From Xestospongia muta (taxonomy: Eukaryota > Porifera > Demospongiae > Haplosclerida > Petrosiidae), in the NCBI GenBank assembly GCA_963693285.1, contig OY848920.1:498501-562500 (forward strand): a stretch of DNA of 64,000 nucleotides, given 5' to 3'. Position 1 is the stretch's first letter, and each line of letters begins with the position of its first letter. This document shows, piece by piece, positions 45,296 through 58,942 of the stretch. Both the position numbers and the translations under genes were made by a program. The notes beneath the pieces are model-generated. The model saw only the letters and a program-made list of their open reading frames with translations, was not told where the DNA came from and ran no database searches.

Positions 45296-47595
45296 TTATT
45301 TAATAGTCTCATAACTGTCCCTTCCACCTCGTCCAGTTTTTTCTTTAATAAAAATAACAAGTGGTTTAAAAGTAAAGACAAATCCATCCTATAGAAGAAA
45401 AAAACAAATAAATAGTTTGACAATATACAAATTACCAAATATACAATATTGGCATGTAACGTCATGCATCAATTGAAAAGGGATTGAAATAAATGCCACA
45501 TCAATTTTATGGTAAGCCTTGAATACAATTAAAAATGACTGTGCTTCAAACAGGATATAATTATATAAGTAATTAGAAGTTGTATTTGACTGTCACTTGT
45601 TGTTTGACTATTCTAGACTCATTCACATTACACAAACATTGAGTACATTGTAGCCAGTACTGCTGCACTTCAGCCATAAAAGATATAATATATTTAATAT
45701 AACGAATCCCTTTTCTCTTTAGTATGATTAATCTAACTATATTGATACACAGTAATTGTCTGTAACTACACAATTGGTAGAATTCTAGACAAGACAGGTG
45801 ATGGTTCTTACTTTGACGAGGATAGGAAGTTCAAACCAATAGTTCTTTTGTGGTATAATATCTGTTCCAGTTCTTTCATACTTGAATTTCAAAACAATCG
45901 CACCAGCTACAAAATAAGTCACTATAGCAGCAAGTAGTCTGTAGCATAGAAATATATAAAGTAGAGCACTGACATCTTTTGACTTACAAAATCATTATTA
46001 TGATTCCTATATAGCCTATGCTTACACTGTGACCACTACCTCCTGATTCACCAGGTTTAGTTGGACCAGTTGGACCAGTTGGAGGAGATGGGGTATTATC
46101 ACCACATGCACCAGGACAGGCACACTTAGTGGTAAGACGAAATATCTGATGAGTGAGAGAGAGAGAGAGATGGTGAGGTGTGGTGACAACAACAGACAAC
46201 AGTAAAGCATTGAATAATTAACTCACATAGGTAAGTGGAGTAACTATGTCTCCTTCGGCTGTGATGGATGGATTATCAGCAGTTGAATCACATAATAAAT
46301 AGACCTTAGTTATTCTTTGAGAAAAATTGTAAGAGGTAACAAATAAAATCATTACTCACCTGCCATCTTGACCACCATCATATTGCATGAAAATATCATC
46401 AGTATCTGAGTCAACATACATAGTCTCTGTACGAGGATCTCCAAGATTGTAGGAATCACCACCAGTATTACTTACTTGACAAGCCTGTGCATGAACAATT
46501 AATGGATTAATGAGTAATGATGGATGAATAGATAGAGACAGATGAATGGATCATGGATATCAAAAGACTGATAGTGATGAGAGGGTAAAGGAAATGGTTT
46601 TGGTTATCTAATCAACATCAGAAGTGCGATGATTTGGAAGAGAGGGAGGGGCGCCAATTGTTAAGCTATAAGTGGTGACAAGTAGTCTATTAATACTCTC
46701 TTTTAGATGATTTTAAGGGGTGGGGCACCAGCCTCTTGAGCCCCATTGGATGGTTCGTATGTTTATGAACATTAATGAGGTTTTTGTCAATTCATATTTA
46801 TCTTCCTGACAGAATAGTGAAATAAAACAAGATTTCTATAACTTTAAGGCTAGAGAGTTGTGGGAGGCTTGAAATATGTGAATGCTAATTAATCTATTGT
46901 TTTAATGCTTGCAAATATGGATATGTAGGCAATTAGTTGGTATTAAAAGTTTAAAAATTACTGGTAAGGTTATTGCTCTACCTACATTACTGCTTACAAT
47001 ACTTATAAATGATTGATAACTAATCTAAGGAAAACATAGTAATGAAATGAAAGAACAAAAGAACAGGATTAAATCTTCAAATTATAGAGAACAGACAGAC
47101 ATACTAAGTCACAAACATACCGCTACTTCTCCATCGTCTCCATTACATGCTGTCCCAGGATCACCTTGTGTAAATCCATAGCAAGGATTGTAGGAATAGT
47201 CAAAGTCTCCATCCGTAATACCTGAAAACCTACACAAGTTGAAATAAATAAAAATGACCTAAAAAACTCAGAATTCCTGCAGAAATAAAGTAACAGAAGT
47301 TGTTTATTGATTTTTAATATTATTTATATTGTGGCAACTTAAGTTGTAGCCATTGCTCTCTCACTCTCTTTATCTCTTGAAACTTATGATATAAGGAATG
47401 CATATTTTGTGAGCGTGTTTATATATACTGACTACTTTACCTTGGAGGGCTACCTTCAGGATTTGCCAATGGTGTTAAATCTATGTAACCTTTATTAGGT
47501 ACATCACAAGCACAAGAATAACAGGCTGGGTCTTGTCCTAAACATAATGTCCATTGGAAGAAGAACAACAGAGAACACCAAACAACAGATAGCAT
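45296..47595 (-). CDS. Receptor-like type I membrane protein G3 (MRH-like)
   Basis: Exons 47441-47595, 47121-47229, 46360-46484, 46227-46314, 45988-46145, 45812-45938 and 45296-45388 encode 284 residues. Every exon has the same length as its G2 counterpart. Differences from G2 cluster in the ectodomain (DPACYSCACD, NTGGDSYNLGDPRTE, STADNPSITAEGDIVT), while the membrane and juxtamembrane exon is nearly identical. The tail ends DSYETIK, a YxxI sorting-type motif. The gene is 0.6 kb upstream of G2 and evidently arose by tandem duplication. Confidence 0.75.
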
Positions 47596-48727
47596 GACAA
47601 AAAGGGGAGTAAAAAGCTACTGACTGATAAATGAGCCCCACCCTTTGAAATTGATATGAGGTCAATTAATTGATAAATCAGCCCCACCCCTAGGAAATTG
47701 TCACACTAAAATTTGTACTTTCCTGTATTGTCTGCCTACAGTAACATGTATATAACTATTAGTGATTAAGACACTGAATCGTAGTTGATATATGTATAGA
47801 GTCAAAAACATCTAATAGGCAGTTCAGGTTAGTACATAAATACCTCTCAGTAGCTACATGCCTACTTATTATAGCATAGCTGATCCTTTGCAACTTGAAA
47901 TGGATGTTTGGTTGGTAATGTCAGATTACTACTTGGCACAATGTAAAACCTTTAATAATACTTTAATCATTTCTATGCCAACATGGATGGATGACCCGGG
48001 ACAAACAGAGGAATGTTTCACTAACTTGTATCGTTAATATATTTTAGATAATAATCAACACTAGTTGGATGGGTCAAAGTAGATTTTTTCTAGAAATGAA
48101 TCTATAAGTTAAATTGACATTGATATTGTACAAGTCTATACTGTCAATATGTTACATATTTACTGACACTTGGTGCTACTTTTTTCTTCCTTTTCATTAT
48201 GGACATGAGACTGGGATCACCTTGTCTAATAACCATAGTAACAATAATTTTAAAAAAATTGGTGTAAGATTTATTTTGTCTATCAATTAAGAGTTCGAGA
48301 AGGGAATTCATTTTGTGTCATGTTATAAAGGCCATTAACAACCTGGTATAGACCCCCAGTACAACATTTCTCTATGGACTATGTCATGTACTAGTTTCAA
48401 TAGTATTATAATACTGAACTATTGTCTATTGTATATGCTGGTGTATGCTGATATATGTTTGGGACCTTTGGGCTTTGGGCCCCCGGTAATATGTACCTCC
48501 TGTCAATGGCCCTGGTCGTGATGTATTAACGTCATAGAGACACAATGAGAGACACAAATGATTTTCTCTTGTTCAATCAAATTGTATATCAAATCACTAT
48601 TTATATAAAAGTCACAGTATGTGTGATAGCAGCTTTTCCTACTTTCCAGGACAAGCATATATTGTTGTCAGGTGGAAGACCTATTAAACATATATAACTT
48701 TTATAGTGTTATATGACAAGTAAGTAC

Positions 48728-49587
48728 ATAAGTTAGTGCTATGTTTCGGTCTCCTTCAGCTGTAATTATAGGACTGGTTGCCATGGGATCACATTTTAAA
48801 TATACTTGAGTTATCCTATATAGCAATAAAAGAATAGATAAGCTGACGGATGGAAAGAGAGCACTAACCTTCCATCTTGTCCACTGTCATACTGTAGGTA
48901 TAGTCCACCAGTCTTTGAATCAAAATACATTTTCTCAGTAGATGAATCTCCAAGGTCATAATTCTCTATGTCAGAATATGACTGACAAGCCTAAATTAAA
49001 AGAGATACAAATAAGACAGTAGACTTGATAATATGTACTGCTACTCTTCCTAAACGTCCACCACATGAGGAGTTCTTGTTACCCAATGTATATCCATAAC
49101 AAGGATTATAAGAGAAGTAGTAACCACTTCCTTCATGTTCAATAATATTGACAAACCTGAAAGGAATATTGAACGACATATGAGGTCAGGGATTAGTACA
49201 ATCTTATTGTTCTATAAATGAAAACTAGAGTATATATAAGATTGATTGAGGAATGCTTAGTGTCAGCATATTCTGAGATATTAAGGACATACTATATTCA
49301 GAACACCAAAAAATATCATATTTCTGCCACTAAGATATTACATCACACTAAGTTATACTGTCATTTAAACCTCCCATATCTGGTTCCATACATATATAAT
49401 TGATTTAATACTTGAATCTTAACCTGGGTTTGCCATTATCAGAAGCTAAAGGTTCCAAGTTAACGATTCCATTATCAGGTATTTCACAGGCACATGAAAG
49501 ATACCCTGATGGTTGAATACAACGATCTTGTCCCACAGACTCACTCCATTGCAGAGCAAAGAGAAGAAAGATAATTACAACTAACAT
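48728..49587 (-). CDS. Truncated receptor-like gene G4 (ectodomain exons only)
   Basis: Exons 49424-49587, 49039-49156, 48869-48990 and 48728-48815 follow the family phases and stay open: signal peptide (MLVVIIFLLFALQWSESVGQ), YFSYNPCYGY, ACQSYSDIENYDLGD, and ITQVYLKCD to ALTY. The stalk, membrane and tail exons are missing. The DNA after the last donor (48340-48720) matches the region upstream of dead gene G1, so a deletion or recombination removed them. All visible exons are intact. It may give a soluble ectodomain, splice onto exons further away, or be a young pseudogene. Confidence 0.55.
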
Positions 49588-49812
49588 GGTAAGGCAAGTA
49601 AACTAGATCCTTATTTTTGTTAAAGTTTAATCCTACAGCTTATTTTTATGCTATTCTGTATCAGAGTCAGCAAATTATAGAAGGAGGGCCTAGCATACAG
49701 GAGTGTTTTAAGCCACACCTCTGAGTTAAAAGCATGTATTGCTACTACGTGTACATTAATGTTATTATAATCATATACAGTAGTAACAGTACTATAAATA
49801 CTTTTGAAGTAT

Positions 49813-49910
49813 TTATAATATTTCAGGGTTTTGTATATAGCTTCCTGTTCTTTTGCTAGTTTTACCTTTAACAAGTTTGTAGACTGGTAGGAAAGTGAAT
49901 ATAACTCTAC
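49813..49910 (-). pseudogene. Isolated tail-exon remnant of the receptor family
   Basis: One frame reads RVIFTFLPVYKLVKGKTSKR, like the tail exon of G5 ([19 protein letters not shown]), then continues to a stop at 49813-49815. The usual GATGGA start and a clean acceptor are lost. It lies 5' of G4 and 3' of G5 and is probably left over from a deleted gene between them. Confidence 0.6.
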
Positions 49911-50144
49911 GTCATCTGTCAATCTGTTTAACCACAAACCACCAGCTTTACTCTCTTGTCGAGAATATCAATCTGTCACATGACCATCCTGATCCCACAA
50001 TCATGAATACTTTTAATGTAGTATTATAGACATAGTCATATAGTTCTCTTAGTTGGTAAAGAGAAGGACGATCTAGCTATAACACTTAGAATATGTAATC
50101 TAATTCATAGCTCCCAGTTTAAGTTTAAAAAATGTAATGTACGT

Positions 50145-50240
50145 ATAACAACACATATTATAACAACATATATTATAACAACATATATTATAACAACATA
50201 TTATAATAACATATATTATAACAACATATATTATAATATA
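50145..50240. repeat. 15-bp AT-rich tandem repeat
   Basis: TATAACAACATATAT repeats about six to seven times just after the 3' end of G5. It does not code. The stretch 49911-50264 holds nothing else that I recognise. Confidence 0.75.
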
Positions 50241-50264
50241 TCACAAGGAAAGTTTGAGTATTAC

Positions 50265-52575
50265 TTATTCCAAGGTCTCATAGCCTCCTCTTCCTTTGCC
50301 AATCTTGCCTTTAACAAATCTATATATTGGTGAGAAAGTGAAAACAACTCCATCCTAGAAAATTGATATCATAGTTGGTAAAAATATTGATACAACAAAT
50401 CAAATGTTTAGATGAATAAATTAATATAATTGTTTTAGTTTAATAATTACATTGGGGTTGTTTATTTGTGACTCTAATAATTAAGTTAATTAAAACCTAA
50501 AGAGATTCAAGCTAATTGGCTATAAAGAGATAACTCAACGAAATTAGTTATTAGTACAGTAGTATTATGTGCTCACATTATTGATTAGTTTATAAACATG
50601 AAATTTAGTATTAATAATACACCAGTGCATGATGAAAAATAAACAAAATGGCAGACAAAACGTTATCTTTACAAGACCTGGTAAAGCAAACCAAAACACT
50701 CTCTGTGGTATCATATCTGCTCCAGTTTTTTCATATTTCTTATTTAAAATAATTGCACCTGCCACAAAGTAAGCAATAAAACCCGCCAACACTCTAGAAT
50801 AACAAAAATATTTTATATTTATCGCTCTGTCTCTGACTGTTTATGTATCTATCCATCCATTTTATCTTTTTCATCTAATTTTTTATCAATATGTTGATTT
50901 ACTAACTATCCATCCATTTATTGTCTGTTTGTCTGTCCGTGTATCCATTAACATTAGTGACCATCTGATTGTATGATTTGTGGATGAAAATAGTACTAGC
51001 CTAATCCACTCCAGCACTATATCTCCATCTACTATACATGTACTCAGACGTCTGCTCATTTATACACTTACAAAAACATAAGTACAATTCCAATAGGACC
51101 AACGGCGACACCTTTGCCTTCCGGATGATCATTATTTGGGGGACCTGTTGATGGGCCTGTTGGCGGTGCATCGTCACTGCAACCACCTGCACAAGCACAT
51201 TTTGAAGTAAGATGATATACCTAACGGAGAAAGATCATTAGATAAAAGTAATGTGTGTCTATGTGAAAAATTGTATTTAAACAAAAGTTACATAGGTGAG
51301 TTCTTCTGCTCTATCACCATCTGCTGTGATATAAGGAGTAGTTGCAGTCTCATCACATTGTAAGTAAACTTTTGTTATCCTAAAATAATAAATATATAAT
51401 AAAAATGACGTTGTACTTCATTGTTGTTGTTTAGTATATCAATATATTAAGAAGGCATTAACGGAACATTGACAACTATGTGATGTTTCAGATAGCAAAG
51501 TTTAACATCATATGTTTGTTGTCTGTCTGTATGTGTGTTTGTTTATTCGTCTCTATGAGTATAGGTGTTTTTACATTTACCTTCCATCATCTCCATTTGT
51601 ATACTGTACAAAGACCTCACCAGTGTCAGAATTAATGTAAATTGTCTCTGTGGATGGATCACCCAAACTCCAAAACATGTACGCATAGTTATCTGTTTGA
51701 CATGCCTATATGGATAAATGGATGGATGGATGGATAAATGGATGGATGGATGGATAAATGGATGGATTGATGGATAAATGGATGGATGGATGGATAAATG
51801 GATGGATTGATGGATAAATGGATGGATTGACGGATGCTAGTTTGTAAAGATAGCAGGTGAACGACATTATAAAGTTAAGTTGATGAATACATAGATTGGA
51901 GAGAAGGTTGGTTGATGACATTATGTCAACTGATAGCTAAACGAAATGATGAATGAACAGATGGAAACATTATAAGTAATAGCCACATTACATTTGAACA
52001 TGACTTACTGACACTCCATAACAATTACCACCGTCACCCTCATTGTAACCCATACAAGGATTGTAGGAATATACAAACTCATCGTTACCATCAGTTGGTG
52101 TTATATATTGAAACCTGTAGTATAGACGTATAGATGGAACAATACATAAGAAGATGGACATATAGATGGAACAACACATAAGAAGATGGACACATAGATG
52201 GAACAATGCATAAGAAGATGGACACATAGATGGAACAACACATAAGAAGATGGACACATAGATGGAACAATACATAAGAAGATGGACACATAGATGGAAC
52301 AACACATAAAAAGATGGACACATAGATGGATTGATACATGAGATAGATAGATGGATGGACACATACAAAATCAATCATCAATCTATTTCCTAGTTAAAGC
52401 AGTGATACACATACGCTGGATTGCCATTGTAGCTTGCAAGAGTTGTTAAATCAATGTTTCCATTATCAGTCTGACACACACAAGTTGGCTTCCCTGATGG
52501 CACAGTACAAGGATCTTGACCACTAATTTGACTTGCAAAGATCAAGTACACAAGTAATAATAGTTTGAACTCCAT
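50265..52575 (-). CDS. Receptor-like type I membrane protein G5 (MRH-like)
   Basis: Exons 52415-52575, 52009-52114, 51581-51705, 51292-51379, 51072-51220, 50673-50793 and 50265-50354 give 279 residues. Features in order: signal peptide [101 protein letters not shown], a Pro/Gly-rich stalk, the membrane segment, and the tail DGVVFTFSP...GYETLE. ATG 52575 is chosen over the in-frame GTG at 52584. The sixth-exon donor GTAAAG lies 6 nt earlier than in the relatives, because the usual position has AT instead of GT; this removes two residues but keeps the frame. Confidence 0.7.
51712..51835. repeat. GGAT-rich tandem repeat in a G5 intron
   Basis: GGATGGATGGATAAAT-type words repeat about eight times beside the third exon of G5. 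This keeps long frames open that have no coding value. Confidence 0.85.
52130..52335. repeat. 32-bp minisatellite in the first G5 intron
   Basis: About six copies of a 32-bp unit containing ACATAAGAAGATGGACACAT lie between exons 1 and 2 of G5. All minus-strand frames stay open through it (readings such as [19 protein letters not shown]), which is an artefact of the repeat. Confidence 0.9.
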
Positions 52576-52763
52576 AATACACACTTGATATCCTTTGTTT
52601 TGTTTTGTTTACAGTACCAGACCTCTCACTACAGGGGTCTGAGCAACTCACCCCTTCACTTAAGGGTTCTAAAAGTGTTATATCTATTATGTCAAATTCA
52701 TAGCTTATATACAATAAACATAGAGTTGCATCATAAAATTGATTCAAGTAATGAATGTAATTA

Positions 52764-54781
52764 TTATTCTAGTGTGTTATATCTGGAGGTCCCTCCTCCT
52801 CTTCCCGTCTTCTCTTTGATGAATGCGATGATGGGACCAAAGGTAAATAAACAACCATCCTTTAGTAAAGAAACACAATAATTATGTAATAATAATAACA
52901 ATAATAATAATAATAATAATAATAATATTAATAATAATAAAATACAGCATTGTGTCTGTACTGTTTGTGAAAGGCTTAACACATAACGCAGTTGTCAAAA
53001 CCTGGTTCTGAGGCTCAGTTATGTTTTAAGTCCGTACTTTAATTTTTTGAACATAATTTCTTATTCTGTCTTACTTTTATTAGTCCTGGCAATCCAAACC
53101 AGAACTGTCGTTGTGGTATGATATCGTATCCAGTTTTTTGATATTTAAATTTCAATATTATAGCACCTGCGATGAAATAAGTTCCAACACCGACCACAAA
53201 CCTGCAACCCAAACATATATAGACTATACAATTGAACACTGTATACTCAGTGTTGTTGTGTACTAGTCTATATCATAATGAGCTAATATGTATATATATA
53301 TATGGCTATGAGGGTTACCCTGGTAGTAATTGTATATGACTTACAATACTATTAATGCAATTCCAATTGGCCCATCTTTATTTGTTGATGATGATGATGA
53401 TGTTGGTGCTGGACCATTACACCCACCAGGACAGGCACATTTAGAAGTTAAATCAAAGTGCTTAGATATGAAGAAAGATATTAGTGTATGAATGATTGCC
53501 TGGATGTTGAATGAATGGATTTGGATGAATAGATGGACAATGGGTGTGTCAAATGGGTGTGTCAACATATTGATAGCCAGAACAATTGACATAGATGATC
53601 AACTTACATATTCAAGTTCAGTGGTATCTCCATATGCCACTAACTGTGGGACCTCTGCAGTGGGATCACAAATTAAGGCAACAATTGACATTCTATACAA
53701 TATACAATATAGATTACATTATATGACTTACAGTACTCTTAATGTAATCAATTTACCTACCACCCTGACCATTGTTATACTGTAGGAATCTGTTATTGCC
53801 TTCTTCATAAAACGTTTCAGAAGCAGCTGTTCCACACATGAAAGTAGCGCCATTGCTAGCTGTTTGACAGACCTGAGAAGAGTACAATAATTATTTTTAT
53901 GACTACTTACTGCTATTCCACTTTGAGCACATTCCTCATATTGCCCTTGAAATCCATAACAAGGATTGTAGTCGTAAGCATGACCACCAGAATCTTGCAC
54001 ATTGCTGAACCTGGTACACAAAATAGACATTTTGTGATGTTCTTTGTTATTTAATATTATACATGTTTGCCAGTCTAATTATACCAGTCATTGTTCGATC
54101 ATTTATCTGTTATCTGGTTTTCTATCTAAATCAGTCATCTACTTTGCCTTTCTGACTTTCTCTCCGTATCTAAAGGTCCCCTGTCCAGCAACTCTTAATT
54201 GCTAAAACCATCTAAAAAGGCTGTTTTATTTATGTATCCTTGATACACTATCAACATGTTATGCAAGGGCTAACTTATTGGCATAATACTAGTGTCTATG
54301 TATGCTATTTACATGATATATTATAAATACATTCCTGTAATTAAAGAATGAACAGCCATCGAAAAGGTAATCCTTTAACAATTAGGTCTAATATCATTAT
54401 ATGCTCTCAATACAGTGGCTGAATGAAACTATGAAACATGTACTTAATACTAAGGGTCTGCTGTACCTTTATTTTTTAAAGAGACCACACTTTCACTGAA
54501 ATATTTAAATATTCAAGGCCTTACATTATACAGTACTTGGAAGTTAGTCAATTATAATAGATGTCATTCATACAATGGGTGCTGGTATGTGTTCTACTTA
54601 CATTAATGTAACTCACTTACAATGGTCCATTTGAACTTGCTATACTTGTAAGATCAATAAGTCCTTGACTTGTCTGACACACACAAGTAGGATAACCAGG
54701 AGGTGGACTACATATTTGACAATGTAGTTCATAAATAGAACATAATAATAAGAGCAGCTGGAATATAATGGACTTAGCCAT
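52764..54781 (-). CDS. Receptor-like type I membrane protein G6 (MRH-like)
   Basis: Exons 54621-54781, 53911-54010, 53757-53872, 53608-53692, 53345-53460, 53075-53201 and 52764-52859 give 266 residues. Features: signal peptide MAKSIIFQLLLLLCSIYELH, CSPPPGYPTCVCQ, AYDYNPCYGF, VCQTASNGATFMCGTAA, MSIVALICDPTAEVPQ, ELEYHFDLTSKCACPGGC, a short Ser-rich stalk, and the tail DGCLFTFGP...RYNTLE. Exon 3 has an extra Cys compared with G2-G5, shared with G8 (FSCGAA). The tail ends in a YxxL motif. It is one of the more diverged members and yet has no lesions. Confidence 0.7.
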
Positions 54782-55529
54782 AACTAAAAGAACTGACTCC
54801 TCACTAACTTAAGATGACAGCTAGTCTTTTAAAAGTTTACATAAAATGGGAGGTGAATAATGAATACTGTTGAACAGTCATGTGACTGAAGATAGAAATA
54901 GATCTTATCATATGACTGAATTATTTCAGTACCACTACACATATAGGCTACTACTAGTAACAGTTAGAGCTGGAATGTAAATATTATTTTAATACAAAGT
55001 TCCAGCCTCAAGGAAATCACTTGGAACCTAAATTATTAACCCCCATTGGTGACTTGGACTGACTCCTAAAAAAAATAAGTAGGCTTAGCCCTAAGCAACC
55101 AAAGTTCTGACTCGTAAGAAACCAGATTACAAATGTAATATATAGTTTTGAATAACATTAAATTGTGTTACGTATTAATATATGTATATAGTAATTTCAG
55201 TCTGAATGAGAATATTAAAAGATATGTTAACAATTTATGCACAAAATGTTTCCTAGGTATGCGATATGGTGTTTGGGTACTAAGCCAATCTATTAATTAA
55301 CTTAATAACTTTAATTACTAAATGTTATATAGGCTGTTTGTTACTACCAGAGGGCTAACAATTTTTACCATATATGGCTAGCAGAAGCTACCTACATACA
55401 ATAGGACACCTTGGTTACCTTGGGTTAGGGTTTATTAAACCATTAACACTTAGCTCATAATAACTATTATAATAACAGAAGGAGTGGTTGATTATATGTT
55501 AGTTAGTGTCTTTGTCCTTTCTTTGTATC

Positions 55530-55747
55530 ATGCTATCTGTTGTTTGGTGTTCTCTGTTGTTCTTCTTCCACTGGACATTATGTTTAGGACAAGAACTTAT
55601 CTGTCACTCTTGTGTCTGTGAATTACGCTATCTAGGAGTCATTAATCTTACATCAATTGCATCCCCTAAAGGTAGCCCCCCAAGGTAAAAAAGTATGTAT
55701 CAATATATTGATCTGGTTTGTATTGTTTTGAACTTTCATTAACAAAT

Positions 55748-55797
<50 letters not shown>

Positions 55798-57416
55798 TGG
55801 TATCTATCTTATGAAACATATTCATGTTAGGATAATATACATGCCATAACTTAAAGTAACCTTTATACAATTTTTACTTTGAAGTGCAATGTTTCCACTC
55901 CTCTTTTTTTAAGGTTTTCAGGTATTATCAATGGTGACTTTGCATACTCCTATAATCCTTGCAATGGATATACACAATTATGTGGTGGATATCTAGGACG
56001 AGTCTCAGTAAGTCAATGTTCTCTACCAACGTAACTCATGTAGTAATTGTCTGTTTATTAATTACAAGTCTGAGAATGTAGTACATAATAACCCTTTACT
56101 AACAAAATTATTAAACCATTAATTTAATTAAATATTTATTGTTCCATGCCACAAGCAAGCATATGACAAACAATTAAACAATAGGTTTGTTTCTCTATCT
56201 GTCTAATATTGGAATTCCTTTCAATGATGATATCTTTAGTGAGCCATACTCGTTAAACAACAACAAAATTATTATATTTATATCTGTATAAATATAATAT
56301 TTGTTGTTTAACTACTATTATATAGTAATTAATTAATATATAATAATAATTTATAATTAATAATTGTTATTATTAATTAACTCTTTCGTTTGTTAATACT
56401 GAATTAGCTAGTGTTGGCCACATGTCCTACAATCTCTCTTGTTTCTCGTATAAATTATGACTCATAGACTCTTCCATCCCATAGTCAATTTACCCTATCA
56501 TTCATCCATTAATTAATCTAATTCACTATCTAGGCTTGTCAATATAGTTTATATACTAATATTAGCTACAAACTTGGAGATCCTAATACAGAGACTATGT
56601 ATACTGACTCATATGGTTCTTACATGCAATATGATGATGGTCAAGATGGCAGGTACGGTCTTAACATAATTTGTCTTATTTCTTTATTTTGATTTTACAA
56701 AGAATAACAAAAGTTTACTTGATATGTGACGCCACTGCAGACACTCCGACCCTTGTAGCTAATGGTGACATTGAAGTTCCACTCACCTATGTGAGTGATA
56801 ATTTGTCTCCTTACTCTCGTTCTCTCTCTCTCTCTCCATTCATTATTCAGGTATTTCATCTTATCACTAAGTGTGCCTGTTTTGATGGATGTACTGATGA
56901 TATCTCATCCCCTCCAACTGGTCCAACTAGCCCTGATGAATCAGGAGATAGCAGTAGTGTAAGCATAAGCTATATAGGAATCATAATAATAATATTGTAA
57001 GTGAACAGATATCAATGCTCTACTTTATATGTTATTATGTTACAGACTATTTGCTGCTATAGTGACTTATTTTGTGGTTAGTTCAATTATATTGAAGTAC
57101 AAGTACAAAAGAACTGGAACAGATATTATACGACAAAAAAATTATTGGCTTGAACTTCCTCTCCTCATCAAAGTAAGGAATATTACCTGTTATTATCTTG
57201 TTCATACACACTAGTCTAAAAGAGCTTGTCAGTAGTACAGTTAGATATACTATAAGTGATAAGGTGTTAGGTGTTGTTATGATTGAGAGTAGACATGTGG
57301 TAATAGTGATAGATAACAGTTATAGTAAAGATTACTATTATTGAGTAATAGTAATGGCAGTAATTCAATAGAAAGTAATATATCTAAGCATATAATGACT
57401 CTATATTTGTATATAT

Positions 57417-57466
<50 letters not shown>

Positions 57467-58068
57467 AACAAGAAAGGTGAATATTTTAAAATGATTTAAT
57501 CAAGAGTAAAATCAGAATTTTCTGTGTTGTTTGCTCTAATTTTAAAGTTACAAGTCAACTAGTCTTAGCTAACATAACATGACACAACAGGATTGGAATG
57601 TTAGTAATGATATAGTAATTGATTACATTATTTTTAACCAGTAAAAGTAATAGTTCCAATAGAAATGTTTTGAAGTAAAGATATTGTACATTGTATCGTG
57701 ATAGACCCTACACACAGGTATGTTTGTATGACCTAAATCTATAGTTAGAGGTAGTGAACTAGTGTGGAGGTCACTATTGTAATATAATAGCAGAAACTAC
57801 TAATATAAAGTAAAGTTTTCAATTTTTTTGTTCTTTGGTACTTTATTATGATATCAATTAATACCAATTATATAGCAATACAAATTAGAAATGAACATTT
57901 TGTTATAATTATGTTAATGTTCTATGCAAAGGTTGAAATTTAAAGTATTGTATCTTTAAAATATTATTTATTTGTATTTTCTTCTAGGACGAATTTGTCT
58001 TTACTTATGAACCAGTCATTAATAAGAAAATTGGTCAAGAAGGCGATATTTATGAAAGTCTCAAATAA
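55530..58068 (+). CDS. Receptor-like type I membrane protein G7, inverted member (MRH-like)
   Basis: This is the only complete member on the plus strand: exons 55530-55684, 55914-56007, 56534-56652, 56703-56790, 56851-56996, 57046-57172 and 57988-58068, 269 residues. Features: signal peptide MLSVVWCSLLFFFHWTLCLG, CHSCVCELRY, YSYNPCNGY, ACQYSLYTNISYKLGDPNTE, ITKVYLICDATADTP, VFHLITKCACFDGC, and the tail DEFVFTYEP...IYESLK. The 5' flank (55340-55500) and the intron before the last exon match the minus-strand gene G2 and its flanks, so it is an inverted duplicate of that lineage. The second exon is shorter than in G2, and CACPG has become CACFD. Confidence 0.75.
55749..55797. repeat. (AG)n microsatellite
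   Basis: A run of about twenty AG dinucleotides with one interruption lies in the first intron of G7. An (AT)n run lies in its last intron at about 57428-57463. Confidence 0.9.
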
Positions 58069-58437
58069 ACCAGCTGTTTTGTTGTGACAGCTGTAAACTA
58101 TGAAAACTATATGATGATTTTATATACATGTATTGTGTGAAGTCAATATAATAATAATTAACACATACATGTTATGATGTTTAATTGACAATTAATGAAA
58201 GCTGAGTTATTTTTCAAACCAACATTGATGCAGTGATGGATTTAAAGTACTAAGTGTGTGTGGTATATGTTCATAAACTGTTCCATATAAATATACTTGA
58301 GACATTAATATCAGTGCCTTACATGATTCATCCAAAAATAAGCTTTTCAAGTAATTGTCCAGTATTTGGTCTGTTTGTTTTCTAAGTAAGCAATTTTTAC
58401 CTCTTTCAGCAATATTGCAGATCACAAGCTAAGACTT

Positions 58438-58484
58438 TTTAAAAATAATAATAATAATAATTTTTTACCAGTAATAATAATAAT

Positions 58485-58519
<35 letters not shown>

Positions 58520-58536
58520 TGATGATGATGATGACA
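58438..58536. repeat. (AAT)n/(GAT)n microsatellite
   Basis: Trinucleotide runs lie between G7 and the tail exon of G8. Immediately after them, 58546-58720 resembles the 5' flank and first codons of G6 (ATGGCTAAGTTC on the minus strand), and 59205-59335 matches 55003-55133. These are duplicated upstream pieces without a gene. Otherwise 58069-58942 holds nothing that I recognise. Confidence 0.7.
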
Positions 58537-58942
58537 ACAGCTGTAACATTATGAACTTAGCCATAACTAAAAGAACTAGCTCCTCATTAAGATGACAGTT
58601 AGTCTTTTTCACAGAAAGTGGGAGGTGAATAACAAATATCATTATGCTATAATGTGACTGAGTTATTTCCATACCACTACATGGGTTGCTACTAGTAACA
58701 GTTAGAGCTGGAATGTAAATATTATTTTAATACAAAGTACCAATCAGTCCATAGAGATACCTATTCTCACTTAAACATTAACCAAGCAGACAATATTGGC
58801 TTCTTTCGATAAGACCTCTAGACACTTGTAATAAATGTAACTTAAAAGATATAATTGATATAGCAGGGACATACATGTACATGTATATATATGTAATCTT
58901 TAATATTAATGTATTAATTAGTAAAATAGAAATTAATAATGT

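Noticed and set aside
51988..52381. Three overlapping minus-strand ORFs reading MCPSS- and [11 protein letters not shown] repeats
   Set aside because: The 32-bp repeat has no stops in several frames. The real second exon of G5 (52009-52114) overlaps only the end of one of them.
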